Shown: in pieces, positions 47,201-58,800 of the stretch
Numbering within the stretch: the first letter of the stretch is position 1
Layout: each line of letters starts with the position of its first letter
From: Onchidella celtica
Taxonomy: Eukaryota; Mollusca; Gastropoda; Systellommatophora; Onchidiidae
DNA length: 64,000 bases
Assembly: GCA_963931925.1 (NCBI GenBank)
Contig: OZ007576.1
Coordinates: forward strand, 16,771,577 to 16,835,576
Direction of reading: 5' to 3'
The notes under the pieces: generated by a model
What the model was told of the DNA's origin: nothing
What the model saw: the letters and a program-made list of their open reading frames with translations, nothing else
Databases searched by the model: none
Position numbers and translations under genes: made by a program

Positions 47201-49191
47201 ACTTGTCCACATCATCCTTTCCGCTCCGCTTCTCACTGCTATGGAGGCAAAGGGAGTTTTTCATAAGCCATTTTCCGTAAAAATAGCGGAAAGGGTGCTG
47301 CGGACGGGGCCACTAAATGCTCTTGTTGGCAGCATCCACTCCTCTCCGCTATTTTTACGGAAACATGACGCGTGACAAAGTAAAACACTATTTATTTTGC
47401 TTCCATAGCTGTGGGAGCGGACCCGGACGGATGCTGAGGACAAGTATGCACAGGCAAAGTGTGTTTTATCTCGTTGCCCGTAAAAATAGCGGAGTGGAGC
47501 GGATGCTGTGGACAAGAGCAGTTAATCAGTCTCTGACCTGTCAAGACAGTAAAGCGTAGTACTACAGTTAGGGAATTGCCCGTACAGTTTTGTGGCAGCC
47601 GGGCTCTATTTCTTTATTATCTCTCTTCGCAGGTCGATACAAAAATAGAATTCCCCCGATACATCCTTTTTTTTTCTTTGTTCTTCGCACTTGACCTTTA
47701 CACAGCCCCATGCATGACGTCAGAAGCGTACTGCAGATTCCAGTGATACACGCCGAGTTCCTCAGTTAGTAAATAAATGAAATAGTTTCAAAAAGCGATA
47801 GATAATAGTTTGTTAAAATTTAGGAATGAAACAACTGGACTTTCTACTTCATGCGTAAGTCACTTAAATATTTACAACTGAAAAAGGGCCCTGATTATGT
47901 TTTCATCATCTTCATCTGTAACGTAATGTAATCTGTTCTTGTCTCAGAATGTTCCAGAAGGAATTATCACACTTCTGTTTGAGTTATTGGCCACTGCATT
48001 CATCCCAACCTTTCTCATCAAACATTTGGTCAGGTAAGCAGATCTAACTTAAGCTTGTATTCAATCCAGTTCTCCCTCTCCCTTTCTCTCTCTCACACAC
48101 ACGTACACACACACACACACAAACACACGCGTCATTCGACCCCCCCCCCCTCCCTCACGCTTTATAATTTTCGTAAGCCCTAATTCTCTCTTTTTACATG
48201 TATGTATCTCCTTCTGGTGCATGTTTCGAATTGGCCTTTTAAGGGTCTATAATAAATCTGTATTTGAACTCTCTCTTTGGAGAGTGGGATGAGGGCTGTT
48301 CAAATAAAATAGTATCTGGTGCAGAACGGGTATTATTAACATTTGTTTACTTACTCACTCATAGTCATAGGAAGCTAATTCTGACAACAAGAGGACGTTA
48401 TCGTATGAGAAATGCAACGGCATTGTAGTGAAATAAAGACACTGTAGTCAGATTTTTATTTAGTATTTCAGCTGGTAATCTAGTTTGGTAAAAAAAAATA
48501 AAAAAATCCCCGGATGTTGAGGTTTTTGTTTTTGCATGATCTCTGCATTTGCACCTCTTTTTTTTTCTAGTTCTGTCTTTCTTATTCTTGTTTTTGTTGT
48601 TGCTATTTCTGTTGTCCTCTTGGCTTCCTTAGCCATCAAAAGGGCTCCCTGAGGGATTGCCTTGTTCTTTTCCTTCTTTCTTTCTTTCTTAGCCCTCAAA
48701 AGGGCTCCGTAATAGATTGCCTTGTTTTTGGCTTTCTTTTCCTTCTTTCTTTCTTTCTTAGCCCTCAAAAGGGCTCCCTAATGGGTTACCCGGTTCTTGG
48801 CCTTCTTTTCCTTCTTTCTATCTTTATTGGCATTCAGAAGGGCCCCCCCAGAGGGCTGTTTTCTTCTTTTCCTTCCCCCCCGCTCTTTTTAAAATTTTTT
48901 CTTTAGCCTGGCGCCAAAGCAGGGATGTAAGAACAGACAGACTTCATTACTTGGGAAATCAATCTCCCCCCGCCCCCTCATTTAAAAAAAAATGTGTCTT
49001 ACCTTGTGTCATCCGCTGTGTCATCTTCCAGGGTATTAGTAGACGTGTTCCAGGACCTGGGTCTGTCCAGTGATTTCACCCGTCCTGCCGCCGTCCTGCT
49101 GTGTGTCTGCGCTATCGCGGCCATGTCCGTGCCACTGGACAAGCTCATCAACAACCTGCTGGATGACACTGTCCGAAAAGTCCTCAAATAA
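44201..49191 (+). CDS. MTFP1: Mitochondrial fission process protein 1 (MTP18)-like, four exons, 133 aa
   Basis: MTFP1 is an inner-mitochondrial-membrane protein involved in fission and membrane integrity. Coding exons are 44201-44234, 45654-45775, 47948-48033 and 49032-49191, joined by GT-AG introns with GTAAGT/GTAAGC donors; phases match and the total is 402 bases including TAA. Exon 1 begins ATG with a TGA two codons upstream. The joined product starts MEFTKYPVRYLG and has VRYLGYGSALGEALR, matching the family's VRYLGY...GEA start. It continues with a hydrophobic segment (LYALTALFILGHVI), FELLATAFIPTFLIKHLVR, and a last segment (LLCVCAIAAMSVPLDKLINN then LLDDTVRK) matching the family's IP-x-IDxxxxxLLDxxxRK end. 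At 133 residues it is shorter than the usual 160 or so, mainly at the N-terminus and loops. Family assignment is firm; one-to-one orthology is not proven. Confidence 0.87.
45428..45523 (+). repeat. (CCA/ACA)n microsatellite in intron 1
   Basis: CCACCACCACCACC passing into ACAACAACAACAAC. Confidence 0.95.
45784..45960. repeat. Palindromic MITE-like element in intron 2
   Basis: It starts AAAGCTGTGTTTCCATGTGT and ends GAATGCAGCTT, with CAAGTAGTGAAACAG inside. It is the relative of 21009-21187 and starts nine bases after the exon 2 donor. Confidence 0.65.
45961..47110. other. Intron 2 sequence, no other gene seen
   Basis: An open frame at 46069-46494 is low in domain content and lies in the intron. 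Confidence 0.5.
47119..47516. repeat. Nested palindromic modules in intron 2
   Basis: Outer arms: CTTATCCACAGCATCCGCTC (47119 on) and its inverse ending at 47516, arms about 37 bp with few mismatches. Inside, CCGCTATTTTTACGG and GCGGAtGCTG-type blocks recur in both orientations around 47210-47310 and 47327-47446. Confidence 0.75.
48625..48880 (+). repeat. Four degenerate 60-68-bp repeats in intron 3
   Basis: Each has CTTCTTTCTTTCTTTCTTAG, then CCCTCAAAAGGGCTCC and GATTGCCTTGTT. AGCCCTCAAAAGGGCT is itself a small palindrome. Confidence 0.8.
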
Positions 49192-50420
49192 CAACACGAC
49201 TGAATCTTAGTATTATATACACGCAGTTTCTAATCTGCAGAAGCTTCCAGTCCTGCCTTCCTATAACCTATCTTATTAATGTGTCTCCAGCTGTGTGCAT
49301 GACTTTCGCATGTAAACCCCACGAATCTTTGCCCAAGAAAAACGAACATGATGGAAATCTTTATCATTTTTTTTTTTTGCGAGAACATTTGGAATCCGTT
49401 GGTATTTTGCATCTGGGACTGTAATATATTATTTTCTAACTTATTTTTGTAGTGGAATCCCCATTTTCATAAACAAAGTTGTAATAACAGATTTTGAGAT
49501 AAAAGTGCACTAATTTAACTAAAAATTCTCCTCGCTTCATTAGAAACACTGAGGCATTTCTAGTACTTTACTAATAATATTTTTTTGTTTTACAACTCTC
49601 GACATTAGTTCTGGTCTGTTTCAAATCCACTTTTTGCAGAAATGAGAAATTCGACGTTAAACGTTTGTGGCTAATCGGAAATGTGAAGCATCTTGATAAG
49701 TGCCACAACGTAGTTTAAGCAAACGTCAGAGTGCGCAATTGTTATATCTCTTCTGCATACTCAATGATCTCCAGTTTTTTAAAATTAAAATACTGAAGAT
49801 AAAACAAACAAGAACTAAGGTCGAGCTGGGTTGATCTGCTTGGAACAGAAGTCAGTACACCTGCTTATCTTTATACACACCTACTACACTGTTTGTCTTG
49901 GAGTTCAGACGGACTGAGACATGGCCTGGAACTAATCGTTTCAATTAGCTTCATTCAATTTCGAAAAAATCATAAAACAGTAAATTAATCAGAAAAAAAA
50001 TAAATCAACATTACAAACTTCTCTTTGGATAAACATCCTTGTCATAGTTTCCATTCTGACCGTTGCATTAATGACAGTGCAGACTCACAAAGTGATCACA
50101 ACATCAGTTGTCATGGCCATCTCTGAGCAGGTATAAATTGTGGTATAAGGAATAAAATAGAATTTTGACCATCTTGCCGTTGTTGCTCTGGGTTTTTGAT
50201 TGCATGATAATTTTTATCAAGCGTGAATGGTCGATTCGATCTTGTGGGAGAAAGTGTTGTGATTTTGATGTTGTGTTCAGATCTTTATGTTAGGAGATTT
50301 CGCTGTTCTTGACATTTACACCTCACTTTTCTTGTTTGTATGTGTTCTTGTTTTTGTTTCTGTGCGTGTGTGTTTTTGTGGTAGGGATTAGGCTTGTAGA
50401 ATTTTGCCCGTGCAGCGGCC
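49192..50420. other. 3' flank of the MTFP1-like gene
   Basis: No AATAAA appears until about 50000 and 50151; the 3' UTR may be long or use a variant signal. No other gene seen. Confidence 0.5.
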
Positions 50421-50422
50421 TG

Positions 50423-50559
50423 TGGCCGTATGCATAATCAATGCGTAAACTAAAGTAAATACGTTGACTGGTGTTAACGCAAGAAATGAATACAATTTCT
50501 CGTGTTAACACCAGTCAACGTATTTACTTTAGTTCACGCCTTGATTATGCATACGGCCA
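50423..50559. repeat. Long near-perfect hairpin, 56-bp arms, 25-base loop
   Basis: Arms 50423-50478 and 50504-50559 are inverted copies with two mismatches; they begin TGGCCGTATGCATAATCAA and end GACTGGTGTTAAC. It may be a fold-back MITE or a recent inverted duplication. Confidence 0.92.
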
Positions 50560-50990
50560 CTGGTTCGGCTTGCTCTACACCACTTTTACCTGCCAAGGTA
50601 TTTGTTGTTGTTATTGTTTGTTGTCTTGTGCCACGTTATATGGGGAATGATTTTATTTCCTTTATTTGGTATAATAGTCAACTGGAGTGTGTGGAGCTAG
50701 TATATTTACCTTGTGCCTGACTTCGTGACTATCTGTCAACACACAGAACTGTCTCTCTCTCTTTCTCCCTCTCACACACCCAATTCTTATTTTGCGAGGT
50801 TTGCAGTGTGTTGATCTAAGGGGACTTTGGTAAAAAGTACCTACGTACCGGTACGCTCTATTTATGGCGATTTTTGAAACTCTTCCCCTCAAACGCTTTT
50901 TACACACTTGGTTTCAACCCCCCTCCCATTGTACAAAAGCACAATCATTAAGATATCAAAGGTCTACGATAAGGCTTCGTAGTCTTAAAA
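50560..50990. other. Intergenic, no gene seen
   Basis: Nothing supported; a CTCTCTCTCTTTCTCC tract near 50752. Confidence 0.5.
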
Positions 50991-50995
50991 CTTGT

Positions 50996-51363
50996 AATGT
51001 AATATAATGTAATGTATTGTAATGTAATGTAATGTATTGTAATGTAATGTAATGTATTGTAATGTAATGTAATGTAATGTATTGTAATGTAATGTAATGT
51101 AATGTATTGTAATGTAATGTAATGTATTGTAATGTAATGTAATGTATTGTAATGTAATGTAATGTATTGTAATGTAATGTAATGTATTGTAATGTAATGT
51201 AATGTATTGTAATGTAATGTAATGTATTGTAATGTAATGTAATGTATTGTAATGTAATGTAATGTATTGTAATGTAATGTAATGTATTGTAATGTAATGT
51301 AATGTATTGTAATGTAATGTAATGTATTGTAATGTAATGTAATGTATTGTAATGTAATGTAAT
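50996..51363 (+). repeat. TAATG/TATTG satellite, 15-bp higher-order unit
   Basis: The array is mostly TAATGTAATGTATTG repeated, about 24 copies. One part near 51062-51110 has three TAATG between TATTG. Open frames through it are artefacts of the 5-bp period. Confidence 0.97.
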
Positions 51364-52499
51364 AGTTAACTTGTATATCGCTCAGATCCACACGCACACA
51401 CACACACAAATGATATGCTCTAAGATGCTGTATTAAAATTAAAAACAGGATTAATTTAAACTCGATTCATCATGCTACCACCCACACATGGCATTTGGCA
51501 CGGACTATTTGACTGTTTCATGAGAATCAAAGCCCACATTAGATCTTTGTACGATCTTTCACCTTATTTCGTTAATTTCAGCTAAACTTTTAAAATAATT
51601 ACCGTAAATGAAAAATGTAAGTACTCATTACAGACACCCCCCCCCCCCATAGTGTCCGGTTTTCATACTTTGGGCCCCCCCCCCCCCATCCCCTTACCTC
51701 ACAGAGTGTCCATATGTTATGAATGTGAACACCTTATGTGAACACTAACATTTCATTCACCATACATAATACTACTTAAAAACGTCAGTCAGATTGCGTT
51801 GCATACACAAATTTTATTGATTGAAAACTAAGTAATATAAGAAAAGGAAAGAAAACATCGTAGAAAGAAAAAAAAAAGTCATCACTGCAAGACTTGTGGC
51901 CGTATCAGTAGATGAGAACTTGAATTACACGTGTGGATTAATAAAACGTTCAGTAGATACAATGAGGTGTGAAAATAATAATTATAAAATGAGTGATAAA
52001 GCCATGTCATGTTACCCTGTCTCGCTAAGGAACGGGTGGTTGATGGGCGATTCTGGTAGAGGGCTCCTTGTGTCCTATTGGTCTGTTATGTTCTATTTAT
52101 CCTCTTGCCTTTTTTCCTAGCACAATGTGGTCGTTATCATGTGGACGTGCTTTCTGAAAATTCAAAACTCAAAACTCTTCGAACTACCCAATTTACAAAC
52201 GTTGATTGTTCAAGCCTGTACGGCCACAATAATGGTTAATTCGAGAAATCGTTTCACGTTTCGGTTCTGAGACTAGAAAGTGGGGGCAGAGGATGGGGCA
52301 GCAACTGAGCAGTGCTGCATGAGGTTATGGATAGAATCCAAATCAGAAATGGCAGTGAATCACTCACGTCCAGCCCAGAACAGTTTAGCATGACATAATG
52401 TAATGTAATAAAGCAACATCATTGCAGTTTGCTGACGAAAAAAAAAATCGAATACTGACATAATGATCGATGATAGGCTGTTGTTACATAATGATATAA
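51364..52499. other. Intergenic, no gene seen
   Basis: C-tracts at 51637-51648 and 51675-51687. Frames near 51896-52120 are not supported. Confidence 0.5.
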
Positions 52500-52505
52500 T
52501 TTATT
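52500..52505 (-). terminator. Candidate polyadenylation signal of the giant gene
   Basis: AATAAA on the minus strand, about 370 bases after the stop codon. Plausible position; not proven. Confidence 0.4.
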
Positions 52506-52872
52506 TTAAATATTATACCAGCACTGGCTGAAGAATCTGCAGCAAACTGAATGTGCATTGGGCAGTATTTACACCCTACTGAACTGTTATAGAATTTTCA
52601 CTAGCAGGCATGAAAGGCTAAAAAAATATAATGGGTGATTAAGGACAGTATTGTTTCTATAGTAAACTGTGAGAAAAAAAAAAGACCTAAATGAACACAT
52701 ATATGGCTCAATATCATAGTTTATAGGCTACAAGCTACATGATATATTGGACAAGATGTGTTCAGGTGAGTTAAGCGTGATGCGAAATTGTTCGACAGCT
52801 GTGCTTATCACGGCTAACGTGATCAAAAATCATATAAGAAAAGTGGCCGGGCAGCTCCTACCACACGTTAAT

Positions 52873-55800
52873 TCACCACTGTCTGTTCCAGGGAGACGAC
52901 CATGGGAACCAGCGTTGTCTAGACTGGGAACTGTAAGGAGATGAGCCCTGCCATGAGAATGGGTAGTAACGCCCCTGCATCATTCCGCTACCGTTGTAAG
53001 GACCGCCCATACGGCTTCCGTACGAACCCCAGCGCTTTGTCTTCGGTGTCTGGTCTTCAGTGGCGTCTCTTTTCTGTCGCTCCTGGTCTCCGCTCACTGA
53101 GTCTGTGGATTCTCTAGGAAATCTTGCGTTTCGGTCCCAGTTACTGAACCTTGGGTTCCATCTATTAAAACTTCCAGAGTTGAACGGATTATAACCCCCG
53201 AAACTATTCCATTGGTTGTTAAAACCAAATGGAGAATAGCCTGGAAAGTTCCAGCGTTTATCTCTGCTGACATCGCTCGTGTCCCGCTTTTGTCTGGTGC
53301 TTTCTTTATCCACAGTGGTTCTCACACTTTCTCTGGGCATGCGCATAAACGAGTTCCACTGCCAGTTAGAACCCCTTGGATATCCCCAACGATTACTGCC
53401 GCTGTTCCAGTTAGATCTCTGGTCGACCGGGCCCCACATGTGTGTATTGTGTTGTCCCATATTGTTAAAGAACTGACCACTTCTGGGATACCAACTCCAC
53501 TGGTTCATTCGTTTTGTCCTGCTGCTCTCATCAGTGTTACGTTTGTATCTGTAGAAATTTCCTCCTCCCATTGAGGCCCGATTGTTTGGAAATCCCATTC
53601 TATTCCAGTTTGGTCGTCTAAAACTGTTAGACATCGCAGACCAAGAATTTGGTGACCACGAGTTCCTCCAGCCTTGAGAATTTGATGTCATTCCTCCCCA
53701 TCTGCTATTCCAACCCGATCCACTCATCATGTTATAATCTGGTCTGCCAGATTGCCACCAACGTTTACTTCTCGTGGTTTCGTCGTTGTGTGTGTCACGT
53801 TTGCCACGGTGCGGCATCTGGCTTCGTCCACCACCCCAGAAGTTATTTCTGTACCAAGGGAACCAAGAGTTTGATCCCCACCGATTAAACGAGCCCCTTC
53901 TCCAGTCAAAGGATGGAGACATCATCGTACTATAGTAGTCCATCCCCCACCAACGTTTGTTTCTTGTAGCATCTTCCACATCACGCTTGGATCTGGTCTC
54001 AGTCGTGTCACGCCGTTGGAAAGGCATCCAGCCGCTTCTGCCTGTCCAGGGATATGCACCATACCCGGGATACCAAGAGTTAGATCCCCAGTGATCCCTG
54101 AATCCACCTCTCCAACCATTTCCCGAGTCATATTGCGGCGTCAGCATCCCACCAGAACCACCAAATTGCCACCACCGTTTGTCTCTGGTTTGGCTGTCAA
54201 CATCTCGTTTCGCTCTGTCGCTAACTGCTTCATCGGCTTTTTGTTCATCCACATCTGAGCTTCTCTTGTAAGACGACTGAGAATAAGTCCTAAATCCAGA
54301 ATTCCATGGATAGAAACCCCAAGGAGAACCAGTGAAACTATCTGTATTCATATTCCACCACTGACTAGGCCTCCAGGGATAATCTCCACCCCAGCCTTGC
54401 ATCTGATTGTTGTCATACATTTGCCCATAGCCATACCATCGTTTACTTCGCTCTGTGTCATCAACTTCCCGTTTTGTTCTTCCGCTTGTGTCATCTCGTG
54501 GCCTCCTCATCCAATTATTAAAGTTGTTCCCTTCCCACCAGTTGTTTCCCGACCCCATGGAACTGCGTAGCCAAGGAAAGTTCTGGTTTCCAAATCCGGG
54601 TCTGTTGTACCCAGAAAAACGCCAGTCGAAAAATGGAGAGAACTGGTTTCTGTTCCAGTTATTGCCATAGCCATTACCAAAGCCTTCAGAGAAATCATGC
54701 CCTCCCATCCAGCGCTTCTGTCGTTCTTGGTCTGAATCAGCCTCACGTTTCTCCCTGGCAAGAGTATCATCTTTGCCATCGCTCATTTCTTCCACACGCC
54801 GAGTATTTCTAGGGTAATTCCAATAGTAGCCAGTGTACCAGGGCATTCTACTCTGGGAGAACAAATACCACCAGTACCAGAGACCAAAAGAGGGCGCCAT
54901 CCATCTGTCACGGTGAAAGTACATCATTGGATTCTGACCCCATCGATATTCATAATTCATCGGGAAGTAACTCTGCTGGGGCCAGTAGTTTGGATAACCC
55001 CACTCTCCAAATCTTTTATCTCTTGAAACAGTTTCTGTCTCGCGTTTAAGGCGCTCGTGATCGCCGGTGTCTTGGCTGTCACTGGTCTCTCTGTAAAATC
55101 GGTTCTGAAATGCGCCAGACTGGCCAAACCACGGGTACCAAAACCTCGTCGATGACAAACCGGACGGACCGAACCAGCCCTGGTTCATGTCGCCATTGTT
55201 GTCCCAGTAGTTTTGATTCATCATGTCAAAACTGTCCCATCTTTTGTCCTTTGCTGTGTTGTCCACTTCCCGTTTGTTACGTTGTTGTTGTTGTTGGTGT
55301 GTGTTTCTGAAGTATCGAGATGGGAATTGTCTGCTCATGCTGGTCCAGTAGTTATATCCCCCGGTGTAAGGATAACCAAACCCCATATTTGAGACTGTTG
55401 AATACATTGAGTTATCACCATACATATTGCTGTCCTGCCAGTTGGGATATCCGTTGTTGATCCAGTCCTGGTCCCAGTCAAACCACCACCTCTTCTGTCT
55501 CTCTCCAGGAGGCGACTGCGTATCACGTTTGGTCCGCTCCTGGTCATACTCAGAGTTTCGTGTGTACCTCATTGAATTCCAGTCATAGCCCCACCAAGGA
55601 TTCATTCTAGACCAAGAATTCCAGTTCATATAAGGATTTCTCCATCCGTCATTCCAGCTGTTGCCACGCATCTGTGAGTAAAAATTATTATACCATCTCT
55701 TTGCTCTCGAGTTGTCCTCGGTATCTCTTTTCGATCTCTCGTTAGATTCGGAGGTTTCCGATCCAGATCTGTCTGTGGCTCTGAAGAATCTGCTGCTGGA

Positions 55801-58800
55801 ATAGCTGGGCCAGTGATGTGACATGCTGGAGGACGAAGACATGGGAAACCACGAGCTTCCAAAGACAAAATCATTTGGCCAGTTGTACCACGGATTCATC
55901 CAGGTATTTCCTTCCCTGAATTGCCAGCGTTTGGCTCTACCCCCTGTAGCGTCAGTGTCGCGCTTTGTGTTGCTCTGAGCTTCACTGTCCTCCTTCTCTT
56001 CTGCATGTCTCGGGATTCGCCATGTCATTTCCGCTGGATTCCAGTTCCACATGTCATTGCTTCCCCTGCGCCAGTTCCAGTTTGAACTTTGACCTGGAAA
56101 CCACGACCTGCCCCCTGACATAAACTGTCTGCCTCTGTTTTCATTCCAAGGGTTCATCGAATTTTGAGAGTTCCAGAACCCTTGTTGACGATCTCCTGCC
56201 CATGGCGTCTTATTGAGACTCTGCCAGCGTTCAGATTTGGGTGAATCGCTGACATCTCGTTTCCTCCTCTCACTATGATCGTCTTGATCTGTCTCTCGTT
56301 GGAATCTGTAGGAACTGGACATTTCAGGATTGGTCCCAAAATTCCAATGTGATCTTGGATAATTTGTCCATTCGTTTTGCCAATTGAAATTTGAATGAAA
56401 TGGGTTATAAAATCTTCCTTGTGTTGTCATGGACTCAGGATACCAACTGTTCCTTTGCCATCGTTTAACTCTGTCTTCAGTGTCAGCGTCTCTTTTAGTT
56501 CTGTCGGTGGCATCAGTCTGACTGGCATCTCTGTAATATCTAGAGAAATAGTTGCTACGGTCATTTGTCCAGCCCTGTGGTCCTTGCCAGCCCCGGTTCC
56601 CAAAAGGTGTCCAGTTCATTCTCTGATACGATGTGTCAAAATATGGCCAACCCTCCATTGCCGAATAAGACCAAGGAGAATTTTGCCATCGCTTGACTTT
56701 TTCACTGGGTTCTGCTTCTCGTTCAGTTCTTGAAGCCACGTCCTTGTCTTCAGTCTCTCTCGGATAACGCATTGAATTCCACATATTATTTTGCCACTGA
56801 TTTCTAAATGGCATGTACGAATTCATACGATTGCTGTATCTGTTGGACCAAAAGTTTCCATCCCAGTTCTGACCCCACTGATAATTCCATTGCTGTGGCC
56901 CGTTACCTCCGTAGTTAGACATGGACCATGGCATTTGACCACTTCCTTGCCATCGTTTCTCCCTGTTCTCTCCAGCAGTGTCACGCTTACTTCTTGGCTC
57001 CTTTTGTTCTGATTCTCTGGGATATCTCATGGAATTCCACATACCCATACCGGTGTTCCACCATGGCTCATTGTACCGGTTTGTATAGCTGCTGAAATCG
57101 TAAGGGTTCATTTGTCTACTTTGATACCAGGGAAATTGTCTGTCATATCCCCACCAACGTTTCTCTCTATTCTCTCCACTCGTGTCACGCTTATCTCTTG
57201 ATTCTATTTGTTCAGATTTCCTTGGAAATCTCATAGAATTCCACATACCCATACCGTTGTTCCACCACTGTCCGTTGTACATGTTTGTATGGCTGCTGAA
57301 ATCGTAAGGAGACATTTGCCTACTTTGATACCAGGGATACTGTCTGCCATATCCAGACCGACGTTTCTCTCTATTCTCTTCAATAGTGTCACGCTTATTT
57401 CTTGGCTCTTTCTGTATTTGTTCAGATTCTCTGGGATATCTCATGGAATTCCACATATCACCATTCCAGTCTGGTCCGTTGTACCAGTTTCTGTAACTGC
57501 TGAACTCGTAAGGGTTCCACTGTGTTCTCTGGTGCCAGGGAAATTGCCTGTTATTCCCCCACCAACGTTTCTCTCTCTTCTCTCCACTGGTGTCACGCGT
57601 ATCTCTTGACTCTTTCTCCATTTGTTCCGACTCTCTGGGAAATCTCATGGAATTCCACATACCTTGACCGCGATTCCACCACGGTTCATTGTACATATTT
57701 GCATAGCTGTTGAAGTCTCTGTTTGGGTTCCATTGCCCACTTTGATACCGGGGAAATTGTCTGTCATATCCCCACCAACGTTTCTCTCTATTCTCTCCGC
57801 TGGTGTCACGCTTGTTTCTTAACTCTGTTTGTTCAGATTTCCATGGAAATCTCATAGAATTCCACATGTCACCATTCCACTGTGGTCCATTGTACCAGTT
57901 TCTGTAATTGTAGAAGTCGTAAGGATTCCTTTGTGTACTTTGATACCAGGGAAATTGTCTGTCGTATCCCCACCAACGTTTCTCTCTATTCTCTCCACTG
58001 GTGTCACGCTTATCTCTTGACTCTTTCTCCATTTGTTCAGATTCTCTGGGAAATCTCATGGAATTCCACATACCTTGACCACGATTCCACCACGGCCCAT
58101 TGTACCAATTTGTATAGCTGTTGAAGTCACTGTAAGGGTTCCCTTGTCCACTTTGATACCAAGGAAATTGCCCGCCGTTTCCCCACCACCGCTTCTCTCT
58201 GTTTTCTGTATCACGTTTGTTTCTTGAATCCATTTGTTCTGTTTCTCTGGGATATCTCATGGAGTTCGACATACTACCACCCCACCGTGGTCCATTGTAC
58301 CAATTTGTATAGCTGTTGAAGTCATAGGGGCTCCATTGTGTACCGTGGTGCCAGGGAAATTGTCTACCGTTTCCCCACCACCGTTTCTCTCTACTCTGAT
58401 CCTCCACCTCGCGTTTCGTTCGGCCATGTCCGTCATCCTGAGATTCTCGTGAATATCGACTAAAAGGGTACCGGCTGTTGCTCCACTGACCTCCCATGGA
58501 CGACCAATCGCCATTCCAGGGGAACATCGAGCTGTGTGACCCCCATTGACGTCCAGGCCAGTTTCTCCACCACTGTGGCCAGTTTCCACCTTCCCATCCC
58601 CATCGCTTCACCCTTTCATCAGATCCAACATCGCTTCTGTTTCTGGACTCTGTTTCCGTTTCGTCAGTTTCTCTTCCGTACCGCCCGGAATTCCACATGA
58701 AACGATTGCCGAAGCCGGGGCCATTTCTCCACGGAAAGTTCCAAGAGCTGAATGGTCCTGTTTGCCAGTTGAAGAACGAAGGATTCCATCTGTACTGTTG

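Noticed and set aside
50948..51409. 153-codon minus-strand frame of YITLHYNTLH-type repeats
   Set aside because: It is the translation of the TAATG/TATTG satellite; no coding signal.
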